This document shows, one piece after another, positions 1 through 8,458 of a stretch of 43,973 nt of DNA; the first letter of the stretch is position 1; each line of letters opens with the position of its first letter. Source of the stretch: Mycolicibacterium moriokaense. GTDB taxonomy: Bacteria > Actinomycetota > Actinomycetes > Mycobacteriales > Mycobacteriaceae. Made by a program: the position numbers and the translations under genes. The stretch is from the NCBI RefSeq assembly GCF_003201655.1, contig NZ_QJJU01000035.1, positions 1-43,973 of the forward strand, given 5' to 3'. The notes under the pieces were generated by a model. The model had not been told where the DNA came from. It did not search any database and was given only the letters and a program-made list of their open reading frames with translations.

Positions 1-1
1 T

Positions 2-166
2 CTCATCGGCCACGACGTGTCCGAGCTGCTGCCCGAGCTGACCCTTGCACAGAAATGGGACCTGACCGCTACCGAGCTGGCCCGAAACGTCCACACCCAC
101 CCGACGATGTCCGAAGCGCTGCAGGAGTGCTTCCATGGACTCATCGGCCACATGATCAACTTTTGA
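2..166 (+). CDS. lpdA: dihydrolipoamide dehydrogenase, C-terminal end (partial)
   Basis: The window opens inside this gene. The 54 visible codons end with TGA and contain SELLPELTLAQ, HTHPTMSEALQE and GHMINF, the dimerisation-domain end of dihydrolipoamide dehydrogenase and very close to mycobacterial Lpd. The HTHPT segment carries the active-site His, whose partner in catalysis is the Glu of SEALQE. Lpd is the FAD-containing E3 subunit of 2-oxoacid dehydrogenases and of the glycine cleavage system. Whether this is the housekeeping copy or a second copy cannot be told from 54 residues. A regulatory palindrome starts four bases after the stop. Confidence 0.93.
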   Translation, partial: LIGHDVSELLPELTLAQKWDLTATELARNVHTHPTMSEALQECFHGLIGHMINF

Positions 167-169
167 TTA

Positions 170-189
170 GCTTGCGCGAGCAAGCAAGC
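170..189. promoter_or_regulatory. operator O1 (RCTTGC-N8-GCAAGY) with adjacent -10
   Basis: The sequence is GCTTGC-GCGAGCAA-GCAAGC, an imperfect 20-bp palindrome. One base downstream lies a near-consensus -10 hexamer TATACT (191-196), so a bound protein would cover the -35/-10 spacer. It is the first of nine copies in the window. It serves the small ORF that starts at 240. Confidence 0.75.
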
Positions 190-239
190 TTATACTAATG
201 CGGTCCGGGTGGGGTTTCAAGGATTAGGGAGGCGCGGCG

Positions 240-419
240 GTGGAAGACGAAGAGCCTCAACGCCCTATCGAGGCCTCGCTGGCACACGCCCTGGCCTGGG
301 GTGCACCGATGTGGATCCTCGATCAGGATGGCCCTCCACCTGCGCCCGAGAGGCAGGCGACCAGCCCATCATCGATGATCCGCCGCATCCGCAGATGGAT
401 CACGCGCCGCGGGCACTAG
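240..419 (+). CDS. small hypothetical protein (59 aa)
   Basis: The start is GTG, preceded by AGGGAGG (226-232) with seven bases of spacing. About 40 bases further upstream are a TATACT -10 hexamer and operator O1. The translation begins VEDEEPQRPIEASLAHALAW. Its first third is acidic and its tail is strongly basic (MIRRIRRWITRRGH). It has no signal peptide, no clear membrane helix and no domain I recognise. It could be a small adaptor or nucleic-acid-contacting protein, but nothing in the sequence decides this. The good ribosome site and promoter are the main evidence that it is real. It converges on the DoxX-like gene. Confidence 0.5.
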   Translation: MEDEEPQRPIEASLAHALAWGAPMWILDQDGPPPAPERQATSPSSMIRRIRRWITRRGH

Positions 420-436
420 GCACCCCGGCCAACCGC

Positions 437-817
437 CTAGGCAGAGAAGGGGTAGGGACCGGAGCGGCCCCATGCCACGAACGCGGCGAACGCCAAAATG
501 ACCAGTGCAATAAAGATATTGGGGATCTCCTTGCGGCGCGCGTGCAAAACGGCCGCTCCTAGCATCACCAACACCAACCCGACTGCGGCCAACGGTACGA
601 AAACGGGCGCTATGCCGGTTAGTGCGGGCACGATCAGGCCGATCGCGGCCAGTATTTCCAAGACACCGATCGTTTTCACGAAGGCTGGGCTTACGTCGGC
701 GGCCCACGGCATGCCGGCATCGACCAGCTGCTGGTTGTTCCGCACGAGCTTCATCACGCCCGCCCCGAGGAAGGCAAATGCCAAGATGCCTGCAACCGTC
801 CACAACGCGATATTCAC
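437..817 (-). CDS. DoxX-like membrane protein
   Basis: A 126-residue protein with four hydrophobic segments (about residues 5-20, 48-65, 70-90 and 98-115). The N-terminal LGAGVMKLV stretch is typical of the DoxX/DoxX_2 family of small four-helix membrane proteins. Family members occur near redox and thiol genes, but their biochemical role is mostly unproven. The start is GTG with GGAGGA upstream. The promoter faces operator O2 (1054-1073), and a TAGCTT hexamer (complement of 1042-1047) is a possible -10. The gene is divergent from the LLM oxidoreductase, and the two may share the operator. Confidence 0.8.
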   Translation of the reverse strand: MNIALWTVAGILAFAFLGAGVMKLVRNNQQLVDAGMPWAADVSPAFVKTIGVLEILAAIGLIVPALTGIAPVFVPLAAVGLVLVMLGAAVLHARRKEIPNIFIALVILAFAAFVAWGRSGPYPFSA

Positions 818-1022
818 GACTCTTCCTCCGTTTTTGCTTCAATTCGCCAATTGACTTGAAGATCTGAGGGTTTGACCAGCCACCGGATGGGACGCTCGAA
901 TTGTTGGTACGCAGGTCAAGCGCTGTCCCGCGATGCGAGTCCTGGCAGAACACGCATTGCGTGGCGCAGGTCTCATGTCGCAAACCTGCGTCCTCGGCAT
1001 CCAGGAGCCGTGGAACAACACC

Positions 1023-1049
1023 GTTAGCAGAGCTGGTTTAAAAGCTAAC
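1023..1049. repeat. inverted repeat GTTAGC-N15-GCTAAC
   Basis: Perfect 6-bp arms at 1023-1028 and 1044-1049 lie between the DoxX-like start and operator O2. The position suggests a second regulator site in the divergent promoter. It may be chance, since only 12 bases are involved. Confidence 0.35.
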
Positions 1050-1053
1050 AGGT

Positions 1054-1073
1054 ACTTGCGTGCGCGCGCAAAT
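1054..1073. promoter_or_regulatory. operator O2 (RCTTGC-N8-GCAAGY)
   Basis: The sequence is ACTTGC-GTGCGCGC-GCAAAT, with one arm mismatch. It sits in the divergent intergenic region between the DoxX-like gene (-) and the LLM oxidoreductase (+), so it can control both. Confidence 0.72.
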
Positions 1074-1197
1074 AACTAGGCCGCCTTTGCCGTCTCGGCT
1101 GGTTGCCCTATGCGGCAGATGCGATGGCTGCGCGCCGATTGAGTCGGCGTTGCAGGCGCATTCGCCCCAACAGGAATAGGGGAGGGGCCTCGGTGCG

Positions 1198-2070
1198 TTG
1201 GCGCGCAGTATGCGAATCGGCGTGGTGTTCCCACAAACAGAGCTCGGCGGTGACGCTTCAGCCGTCTGTGCCTACGGCCAGCGCGTCGAGGAGCTGGGCT
1301 TCACCCACCTCCTTGCCTACGACCACGTCGTCGGCGCCGATCCCGAAGTGCACACCGGCTGGGACGGTCCGTACGACGTGCACACCACGTTCCACGAACC
1401 GCTTGTCATGTTCGGATACCTCGCTGCCGTGACAACAACACTCGAGCTAGTGACCAAGGTCGTCATCCTGCCGCAACGGCAAACGGTGCTGGTCGCCAAA
1501 CAAGCCGCCGAGATCGATCTGCTGAGCCGGGGGCGGCTGCGCCTCGGTGTCGGGGTCGGCTGGAACACCGTCGAGTACGAGGCTCTCGGTGAGGATTTCA
1601 CCAACCGCGGGAAGCGGGTGGATGAACAGATCGAGCTGATGCGGCGGTTGTGGACCGAGCAGACGCTGACGTTCGACGGCACGCACCATCGGGTAACCGG
1701 CGCCGGGTTGGCACCGCTGCCTGTGCAGCGGCCGATACCGGTGTGGATCGGCGCCATGTCGCGGCCTGCGCTGGAGCGCGCGGGCAGGCTGGCCGACGGA
1801 TGGTTCCCGCCGATGTCGCCAGGACCAGAGCTCGACGAAGCGCGTGAGGTCGTCGTACGCTCGGCGATCGCGGCGGACAGGGATCCCGCCACCATCGGCA
1901 TGGAAGCCCACATCACCTGGCATGGTGACCGGCAGCTGTTCGCCGATGAGCTTGCCCAGTTTGCCATGGCAGGTGCCACCCATGTGTCGGTGAACACGAC
2001 GGGCGTCGGCCTACGGACCGTCGATGAGCACCTCGACGCGGTTGCAGCCGTTGCCGACATCTGCATCTAG
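1198..2070 (+). CDS. LLM-class (luciferase-like) F420-dependent oxidoreductase
   Basis: A 290-residue TIM-barrel protein of the bacterial-luciferase superfamily, with an opening RIGVVFPQTELG and the internal block LLSRGRLRLGVGVGWN that is typical of the actinobacterial F420-dependent branch. These enzymes use F420 or FMN for hydride transfer. The substrate cannot be read from the sequence, but the surrounding catabolic genes suggest an aromatic or ring-fission intermediate. The start chosen is TTG with GGAGGGG (1181-1187) ten bases upstream. An ATG at 1210, giving the usual MRIGVVFPQ start, is a close alternative. Operator O2 lies about 125 bases upstream. Confidence 0.88.
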   Translation: MARSMRIGVVFPQTELGGDASAVCAYGQRVEELGFTHLLAYDHVVGADPEVHTGWDGPYDVHTTFHEPLVMFGYLAAVTTTLELVTKVVILPQRQTVLVAKQAAEIDLLSRGRLRLGVGVGWNTVEYEALGEDFTNRGKRVDEQIELMRRLWTEQTLTFDGTHHRVTGAGLAPLPVQRPIPVWIGAMSRPALERAGRLADGWFPPMSPGPELDEAREVVVRSAIAADRDPATIGMEAHITWHGDRQLFADELAQFAMAGATHVSVNTTGVGLRTVDEHLDAVAAVADICI

Positions 2071-2153
2071 GGCCTGGCCGTGTCGGCACGCATCTAGCTG
2101 ACCTGCGGGAGAAGCTTCGTCGGCTTCGCGACATGGCTTCGTACTAGGAAGTC

Positions 2154-2173
2154 GCTTGCTTGCGCCAGCAAGT
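2154..2173. promoter_or_regulatory. operator O3 (RCTTGC-N8-GCAAGY)
   Basis: The sequence is GCTTGC-TTGCGCCA-GCAAGT, with both arms perfect. A possible -10 (TATCGT, 2180-2185) follows six bases later. It is placed to control the MBL hydrolase at 2252 and perhaps the whole + strand run of genes to folP. Confidence 0.75.
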
Positions 2174-2251
2174 TCCGGTTATCGTCGTGTGTCTGCGGGA
2201 ATACCCGCGTGATCCGGTGTGAGTATTCGTCGAACGAGTTCAGGAGCCGAT

Positions 2252-3271
2252 ATGGCACAGCAACAACCGAGTACGCCGATTGAGGTCCCGGCGGTACCAC
2301 CGGGAGCCTTCGGCCCGAAGGTGCCTTCGTGCGGCTACCTCGTCGAAGAAATCAAAGGCGGCGTGTACTGGGTGACCGAAGGCGGTTATCAGTGCGCGTT
2401 CGTCGTCGGAGACAACGAGGTTATTGCCATCGACGCACCGCCGACTCTCGGAGGCTTGGTGACGCGCGCCATCCGTGATGTCACGGATAAGCCGATCACC
2501 CACGTTGTCTACTCCCACTATCACGGTGATCACATCGGGACGACCAATCAGTTTCCTGACGACGCCATCCGGATCGGCCAGGAAGAGACGTACACACTGC
2601 TCGACGAACTAGGTGACCCGGCGCGGCGCCCACCCGACGTCACATTCAAGGACGCGCACCGCCTCGAGGTCGGTGGCCAGGTGCTCGAGCTCGTCTACAA
2701 GGGAAACAATCACGCGCCCGGCAACAGCTTCATATACATGCCGCAACACAAGATTCTTATGCTGGTCGACGTCATCTACCCGGGCTGGGTACCGTTCGCC
2801 AATATTGCTATGTCCAAGCATATTCCGGGCTTCATGGACCATCACGATCACGCGCTGGACTTCGACTTCGAAACAATGATCACCGGCCACCTGAACCGCT
2901 TGGGTACGCGTGAAGACGTGCTCACGCAGCGCGAGTACATGCACGACATCCGCGACGCCGCGCAGCATGCGCTTGAGTTGACAGAGGTAAAGCGGGACCT
3001 TTCGCGCGACCTGGTCGGCATGGAGAACATCTACGTGTATTTCAAGACGATGTACGACGCCGCAAGCGCAGAGGCGGCGCAGCCTTTGATTGAGAAGTGG
3101 CGGCCGAGGTTGGGCGGTGTCGACACTTTCGCGGTCAACCACACGTTCATCATGTATCAGAGTTTGCGGCTGGACTTGAACAGGGAGCCTTACGTCGTGT
3201 TCTTTCCGCCGACCGAGGACGACGCCGTCGGCGGCGAGGCGCACGAGTGCACGCACGACCACAGCCACTAG
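2252..3271 (+). CDS. metallo-beta-lactamase-fold hydrolase
   Basis: A 339-residue MBL-fold protein. The metal-binding signature HYHGDH is at residues 89-94 (SHYHGDHIG) and a further ligand region is NNHAPGNSF near residue 155. The C-terminus is rich in His (HECTHDHSH) and may bind metal. The fold covers lactonases, thioesterases and glyoxalase-like hydrolases, and the substrate is unknown. Because it leads a catabolic gene run, a lactone or ester intermediate is possible (inference). The ATG at 2252 has AGGAG at 2242-2246. Operator O3 is about 80 bases upstream. Confidence 0.88.
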   Translation: MAQQQPSTPIEVPAVPPGAFGPKVPSCGYLVEEIKGGVYWVTEGGYQCAFVVGDNEVIAIDAPPTLGGLVTRAIRDVTDKPITHVVYSHYHGDHIGTTNQFPDDAIRIGQEETYTLLDELGDPARRPPDVTFKDAHRLEVGGQVLELVYKGNNHAPGNSFIYMPQHKILMLVDVIYPGWVPFANIAMSKHIPGFMDHHDHALDFDFETMITGHLNRLGTREDVLTQREYMHDIRDAAQHALELTEVKRDLSRDLVGMENIYVYFKTMYDAASAEAAQPLIEKWRPRLGGVDTFAVNHTFIMYQSLRLDLNREPYVVFFPPTEDDAVGGEAHECTHDHSH

Positions 3272-3345
3272 GCCGTTCCGGCCGGATCGGGGGCGGCGCT
3301 ACCGGCGCGGCCCTCGAGCAACCACCTGCGTCGGGGCTGGCAACG

Positions 3346-4398
3346 ATGACACGCGACGCTGTCAAATCGGTTCGCGTCTTCACCACTGCGGGTGTTCCCG
3401 CCGAAGATCGGATTGAGCTGTGGCAGGCGCACACCTCCGCGACGCTGATGAGCCTGCGCTGTCATGCGCTCACCGACGCGCAGTTCGACGGCACTACGGT
3501 CAACGTCCAGCTGGCGCGCACCCAGCTATGCCGGGTGCGCGCCGACACCGCTCATGTCATCGAACGCCGATCCGATCTCATCCAGAGTCGGCCCGAGGAC
3601 TCGGTGGTGCTCTTCTTCGTGCTGGCCGGCGAAGCATTTTTCTACCACTCCGCGGGGGTACACATCGTGGGCAGCGGGCAGATGGTTGCCTGCGATTCCG
3701 ACCGGCCATTTATGCGCGGCTTCTCCACGGACTTCGAAGAGCTCTTCCTGAAGATTCCGCGCCACGTCTTCTCTGACCTCGCCGGGGTTGAGCGGCTTGA
3801 GGCCCCGCTTGTCACGGCCTTCACCACCGACGAAAACCTCTTTGGCGCAAGCCTTGCCGGTTTGATCGCGGCGGCCACCCACGCTGATAATCCCTCTCTG
3901 CCCGATGAACGCGCTCTGCTCGATCTGGTGGCAGCACTAGTGGGCGGCCGGGATCACAGCCCGATTTCGGCCTACCTGGCGGCGGCGCGCCGATACGTTG
4001 ATGCGCGCCTCACTGACGTGTCACTGTCGGCGGCGAGCATCGCCTGTGCGGTCGGCATCAGTCCACGACACCTGTCGCGCACGTTCGCAAGCATCGACAC
4101 CACCGTGCCGCAATATGTGCTGGGTCGCCGGCTGGCCGCGGCGAACGCGATCCTGCACCGAAACGAGGCGTCATCGATGACCATCGCCGAGGTTGCTCAG
4201 CGGTGCGGATTCACGTCTGTCTCGCATTTCTCAAAGTCGTTCACCGCAGTGTTCGGCGAGCATGCTTCCGACGTTCGGCGGCGGGTCATGGGTCAGCGAG
4301 GCGTTGCCGCCGCGCTAGTGAGCCGGTGGCCGACGGGCGGCGAACCCGCCGAATCGGCCATCGTGGCCCAAATCGGACAGGAACTCCCCAAGTGCTAA
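3346..4398 (+). CDS. AraC-family transcriptional regulator
   Basis: A 350-residue regulator. The N-terminal two thirds resemble the AraC-binding-like (cupin type) sensor domain found in regulators such as FeaR. The C-terminal ~100 residues hold the double helix-turn-helix: AASIACAVGISPRHLSRTF and IAEVAQRCGFTSVSHFSKSF. The start is the ATG of MTRDAVK; no strong ribosome site is visible, and in-frame alternatives upstream overlap the MBL gene. It lies between the MBL and hydroxylase genes on the same strand, so it may activate the cluster in response to an aromatic substrate (inference). Confidence 0.9.
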   Translation: MTRDAVKSVRVFTTAGVPAEDRIELWQAHTSATLMSLRCHALTDAQFDGTTVNVQLARTQLCRVRADTAHVIERRSDLIQSRPEDSVVLFFVLAGEAFFYHSAGVHIVGSGQMVACDSDRPFMRGFSTDFEELFLKIPRHVFSDLAGVERLEAPLVTAFTTDENLFGASLAGLIAAATHADNPSLPDERALLDLVAALVGGRDHSPISAYLAAARRYVDARLTDVSLSAASIACAVGISPRHLSRTFASIDTTVPQYVLGRRLAAANAILHRNEASSMTIAEVAQRCGFTSVSHFSKSFTAVFGEHASDVRRRVMGQRGVAAALVSRWPTGGEPAESAIVAQIGQELPKC

Positions 4399-4471
4399 CC
4401 GCGTACCCAGTACCTCATCGACACTCGTTGCGCGAGAGCGCCGATGCCGCGTCGGCGCGGAAAGGTCACAA

Positions 4472-6286
4472 GTGCGAGCTGCTGTCGATCAACGCACCGA
4501 TCCGCACCAGACTGCGGAATCGATGACTGTCGAGACGGACGTATTGGTCATCGGATCGGGTCCGGCCGGTGCGTCAGCCGCACTAATGCTGTCAACGCTC
4601 GGCGTGCCGAACATCATGATCACCAAGCACCGCTGGACTGCGAACACTCCGCGCGCGCACCTGATCAATCAGCGCGCCCTCGAAGTCTTCCGGGACATGG
4701 GTATCGAGGACCAAATCCATCACGACGCCGCTGGCCACGAGTTGGTCGGCGACACTGTGGTCTGTACCTCGCTGGCAGGCGAGGAAATCGGCCGCATCCA
4801 CGCCTGGGGCACCCATCCCGACAGGGAAGCCGACTACCAGCGGGCATCACCGTGCTTGAGCCTGGATCTGCCTCAGAACTATCTGGAGCCGATTCTGGTA
4901 CGCAATGCGACAGCGCGCGGCACGCACACACAGTTTTCGACCGAATACCTGTCGCTGGAACAGGATTCTGACGGAGTCACCGTGCTGCTGCGCGACCGGC
5001 TGACCGGTCATCGCTACAACATTCGGGCGAAGTACGTTATCGGAGCCGACGGCGCCCGATCGCAGGTTGCCACCGATATCGGCCTGCCCTTCGAGGGGCA
5101 GATGGACGTACATGGCTCGATGAGCATCATGTTCAAAGCCGACCTCGCACACTTGTGCGCACATCGACCCGCGGCGCTGTACTTCGTGATTCAGCCGGGC
5201 TCCAACGTAGGCGGTGTCGGCGCTGGAGTGATCCGGATGGTCAGGCCGTGGAACGAATGGCTTATCAACTGGGGATATGACATCGAGGAAGAGCCGCCGC
5301 AGATCGATGACACCGCCGCGGCCCAGATTGCCCGCAATCTGATCGGCGAACCCGACATCGACATCGAGATCCACGGTGTTTCGCTGTGGGGGGTCAACGA
5401 AATGTGGGCCACCCATTTGCAGTCCGGCCGTGTGTTCTGTGTCGGAGACGCCATCCATCGCCACCCCCCGGGTAACGCGCTGGGCGCGAACACATCGGTT
5501 CAGGACTCCCACAACCTCGTGTGGAAGATCGCTGCGGTGTTGCGGGATCAGGCCGCGCCGTCGCTATTGGAGACATACAGCGTGGAACGCGCCCCGATCG
5601 CGCAACAAATTGTCAAGCGCGCCAACCAATCTCCCCGGGATTGGGGCAAGTTCTATGCCGCCCTCGGTCTGACCGATGCCACCGATGTCACCGACATGGC
5701 ACATCAGATCGACGTCCGAAAGGACAACACGGCCGAAGGTCTACGCCGCAGAGCCGCCCTCGTGGACGCGATGGACTTCAAGAACTTTGAGTTCAACACC
5801 CACGGTCACGACATGGGTCAGTTCTATGAGTCCGATGCTGTCGTCTCCGATGGGTGCGCTCTGCCGGCGCCGAGCCGAGACGCCGAACTGTACTACGAGC
5901 AGTCGACCGTTCCCGGCTCGCATTTGCCCCATGCCTGGGTGGGCGATCACATCATCAAAATCGCCACTATGGATATCGCCCCGTACTCGCAGTTCACCCT
6001 CATCACCGGCATTGCGGGAGAAGACTGGGAGGACGCCGCGGGCAAGGTCTCCGCCGAATTGGGCGTCACCGTAGTCGCCGTGGTCATCGGAGCCGGGCGA
6101 GCCGTCACCGACTTGTACTACGACTGGGCCATGGTGCGCGAGGTCGACGAGAGCGGCGCGATGTTGGTCCGCCCGGATAAACACGTCGCCTGGCGATCGA
6201 TGACGATGCCGGCCGACCCACGCGCCGCGCTGCACGACGCAATGGCCCGGATCCTGGGCCGAGTGCACACGAGTGGTCTCGGATAG
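4472..6286 (+). CDS. FAD-dependent phenol/chlorophenol hydroxylase (TfdB-like)
   Basis: A 604-residue class A flavoprotein monooxygenase. The Rossmann motif is GSGPAGASAA at about residues 28-37, and the second FAD motif with its substrate-pocket continuation is GDAIHRHPPGNALGANTSVQDSHNL. Length and motifs match 2,4-dichlorophenol 6-monooxygenase (TfdB) and related phenol hydroxylases, followed by the usual thioredoxin-like C-terminal domain. The expected reaction is NAD(P)H- and O2-dependent ortho-hydroxylation of a phenol. In context it would act on the phenol released by the demethylases and feed a catechol or hydroxyquinol branch. The start is GTG with GGAAAGG (4459-4465); ATG at 4523 (MTVETDV) is the alternative. 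Chlorinated substrates are possible but unproven. Confidence 0.88.
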   Translation: MRAAVDQRTDPHQTAESMTVETDVLVIGSGPAGASAALMLSTLGVPNIMITKHRWTANTPRAHLINQRALEVFRDMGIEDQIHHDAAGHELVGDTVVCTSLAGEEIGRIHAWGTHPDREADYQRASPCLSLDLPQNYLEPILVRNATARGTHTQFSTEYLSLEQDSDGVTVLLRDRLTGHRYNIRAKYVIGADGARSQVATDIGLPFEGQMDVHGSMSIMFKADLAHLCAHRPAALYFVIQPGSNVGGVGAGVIRMVRPWNEWLINWGYDIEEEPPQIDDTAAAQIARNLIGEPDIDIEIHGVSLWGVNEMWATHLQSGRVFCVGDAIHRHPPGNALGANTSVQDSHNLVWKIAAVLRDQAAPSLLETYSVERAPIAQQIVKRANQSPRDWGKFYAALGLTDATDVTDMAHQIDVRKDNTAEGLRRRAALVDAMDFKNFEFNTHGHDMGQFYESDAVVSDGCALPAPSRDAELYYEQSTVPGSHLPHAWVGDHIIKIATMDIAPYSQFTLITGIAGEDWEDAAGKVSAELGVTVVAVVIGAGRAVTDLYYDWAMVREVDESGAMLVRPDKHVAWRSMTMPADPRAALHDAMARILGRVHTSGLG

Positions 6287-6352
6287 GCAGGCGCGAAATA
6301 CACCAATGGTGACACCACATCTCACCATCAACACCGAGAAGGAGCACTTCCG

Positions 6353-7717
6353 ATGACGGCGCAGAATCTTGAGGAGATGATTCAGCAGGCATATGGCGAC
6401 ATCGTCGGAATGCTGCGCAATGCCCCGATGGGCAACTTCGCATTCCCGTACAAGCCCGAGTACTCCAATTGGCGAGATGAGCAGCAGGCATGGGCCACCA
6501 CGGCCGTCTTGTTCGATCAGTCCACGCACATGACCGACGTCTATTTCAAAGGCCCCGACGTCAAGAGATTGTTCTCCGAGACGGCGGTCAACAATTTCAA
6601 CAACTTCGGCCGCAACAAGGCCAAGCAGTTCGTCGGCGTCAACGAGAACGGCTACATCGTCGGTGACGGAATCCTTTTCGGGCTCGACGACGACGAGTAC
6701 TCGCTTGTGGGTACTGGCATATCCGGCAACTGGGTCGCGTACTGCGCGCAGACGGGCGGCTACGACGTCGAGGTGTCGTTCGATCTTGCATCGGTGATAA
6801 ATCCCAACCCTCGCAGGATCTTTCGATTCCAGATCCAAGGTCCAAACGCGCTGAAAGTCGTCGAAAGCGCATGTGATTCAACACTACCGGCGATCAAGTT
6901 CTTCAACATGGGTGAATTCACGATCGCCGGTGTGCCCATCCGCGCCCTCAACCACACCATGGTCGGCCAGCCAGGTTTGGAGCACACCGGTTTGGAGATG
7001 ATTGGCCCGCTGGATCAGGGCCCTGCGGTGTGGTCGGCCCTAGTCGAGGCGGGCGCAGAGTTTGGGCTTCAGCAGGGCGGGGGCCTGGCCTATCCCACCA
7101 CCGCGCTGGAAACGGGATGGATCCCGTTCCCGGTCCCGTCCATCTACACCGGCGACGCGATGAAGGGATACCGCGAGCACCTCGGGCCGATGACACTGGA
7201 GGCCAATTACGCGCTGGCCGGCAGCCAGGTCCTCGCCAACATCGCCGATTACTACGTCACACCGTGGGATATCGGCTACGGCCGATTGATCCACTTCGAT
7301 CACGACTTCATCGGCCGCGACGCCCTGAAGGAGCTCGCCGACCAACCGCATGCCGAGAAGGTGTGGCTGCGGTGGAATCCTGACGACTGCGCACGGGTAC
7401 TGGCCGACAGCCTCTTCAAGAAGCCGGGCGAGGGCCGCACAAAGTACATTAGTCAGCCGTTCAGCGACTACGCCGTGAGCCAAAACGACACGGTGTTAGC
7501 GGACGGCCAACAGATCGGCCGTTCCACCTACAGCTCGTACACCGTCAACATCGGCAGCTTCGCCTCGATCGGAGTGATTGAAAGAGATTTCGCGCACGAC
7601 GGTTTTGAGGTGACTGTGGTCTGGGGAGAACCCGACGGCGGGACCCCCAAGCCCGGCGTCGAACGACACATTCAGGCCGAAATCCGCGCCGTCGTCAGCA
7701 CTGCACCGTTGAACTAA
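6353..7717 (+). CDS. THF-dependent aryl O-demethylase 1 (LigM/DesA/GcvT-like)
   Basis: A 454-residue protein of the aminomethyltransferase (GcvT) fold, at the length of vanillate/syringate O-demethylases LigM and DesA and well above the ~370 of a true glycine-cleavage T protein. Family blocks are EYSNWRDEQQAW (37-48), FDQSTHMTDVY (54-64, with the His proposed to act in catalysis in LigM), KGPDVKRLFS and YYVTPWDIGYGRLIHFDHDF. The reaction is transfer of a methoxy methyl group to THF, giving 5-methyl-THF and a phenol. The start has GAAGGAG eight bases upstream. It follows the hydroxylase by 66 bases and precedes a MarR gene by 9, so it is probably in one transcript with both. The exact substrate cannot be told. 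Confidence 0.88.
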   Translation: MTAQNLEEMIQQAYGDIVGMLRNAPMGNFAFPYKPEYSNWRDEQQAWATTAVLFDQSTHMTDVYFKGPDVKRLFSETAVNNFNNFGRNKAKQFVGVNENGYIVGDGILFGLDDDEYSLVGTGISGNWVAYCAQTGGYDVEVSFDLASVINPNPRRIFRFQIQGPNALKVVESACDSTLPAIKFFNMGEFTIAGVPIRALNHTMVGQPGLEHTGLEMIGPLDQGPAVWSALVEAGAEFGLQQGGGLAYPTTALETGWIPFPVPSIYTGDAMKGYREHLGPMTLEANYALAGSQVLANIADYYVTPWDIGYGRLIHFDHDFIGRDALKELADQPHAEKVWLRWNPDDCARVLADSLFKKPGEGRTKYISQPFSDYAVSQNDTVLADGQQIGRSTYSSYTVNIGSFASIGVIERDFAHDGFEVTVVWGEPDGGTPKPGVERHIQAEIRAVVSTAPLN

Positions 7718-7726
7718 GGATCCGAT

Positions 7727-8215
7727 GTGTCGCCGCCAAAAGCCGAACCGCTGGTGGATGAGCTACATCGGCTGTTCACGATGCTGCGAACTCAGGTCTC
7801 TGCGGCGCTGGCACCTGTGGACGTGCATTTCGCCCAGTACGTCTGCTTGCAGATGCTGAGCACAGCGCCCGACCAATCCAACGCCGACTTGGCCCGTGTA
7901 GCCGGCGTCACTCCACAGGCTATGAACGGTGTGGTGCTGCGGATGCAACAGGACGGCTTGATCGACCGTCCGGACAGTGTGAGTTTCGGGCGTGCCCGTC
8001 CGGCATCGCTGACTGCTTACGGCAGAAGGACTCTCAAGCGCGCTGATGCAGCGGTCCGCGCGGTCGAGGAGCAGGTCCTGTCGGTTCTCACCGACGACGA
8101 GCGCAATGGGCTGCACGCCGCCCTGCGCGCATTGGCCGCGTCGCATCGCACGAGCGGATCTCGCCGGTCGATCACGGCGACCAATAGCCGCAGCCAAAGC
8201 CGCCGGGTGCCATGA
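7727..8215 (+). CDS. MarR-family transcriptional regulator 1
   Basis: A 162-residue winged-helix protein. The recognition region is NADLARVAGVTPQAMNGVVLRMQQ, followed by a wing (SFGRARPASLTAYGRR), flanked by the dimerisation helices usual for MarR. The GTG start is 9 bases after the demethylase stop, and its ribosome site AAGGA overlaps that stop, which implies coupled expression. MarR proteins usually repress catabolic genes until a phenolic ligand binds. This one may sense the demethylase substrate or product (inference). The 243 bases that follow, up to the LysR gene, hold no convincing gene; a 75-codon frame at 8217-8444 lacks a ribosome site. Confidence 0.85.
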   Translation: MSPPKAEPLVDELHRLFTMLRTQVSAALAPVDVHFAQYVCLQMLSTAPDQSNADLARVAGVTPQAMNGVVLRMQQDGLIDRPDSVSFGRARPASLTAYGRRTLKRADAAVRAVEEQVLSVLTDDERNGLHAALRALAASHRTSGSRRSITATNSRSQSRRVP

Positions 8216-8458
8216 TATGACCGACCACCTCAGCGCCCTCATGCTTGCGGTCGCGGTGCCCAGCCCGACACAGCGTGCGGTTCGGCGCGCTTGGGAGGCT
8301 AGGTTGCAGCGAGCTTCAATGGCGCACAGTGCCGACCCGTGCCTCGACCTGATCACACGTGACTCCGCCTATGTCGTCCATTCTGCACAGCGCCGCCCCG
8401 CACGTTCCTACAATCGCTGCCACCATGCCTGGCAAAACCGGTAGCAATCGGAGCAGCG

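Noticed and set aside
1317..2066. Long open frames opposite the LLM gene and opposite many other genes
   Set aside because: They are antisense shadows produced by high GC at third codon positions and show no recognisable domains.
6353..7717. Glycine cleavage T protein (GcvT) as the identity of the three demethylases
   Set aside because: Length (~455 residues) and the blocks WRDEQ, YDQSxHMTD and YYxTPWDxGY fit LigM/DesA, and no gcvP or gcvH is near.
8217..8444. 75-codon frame between MarR 1 and LysR
   Set aside because: No ribosome site, no recognisable product, and composition unlike a real protein.
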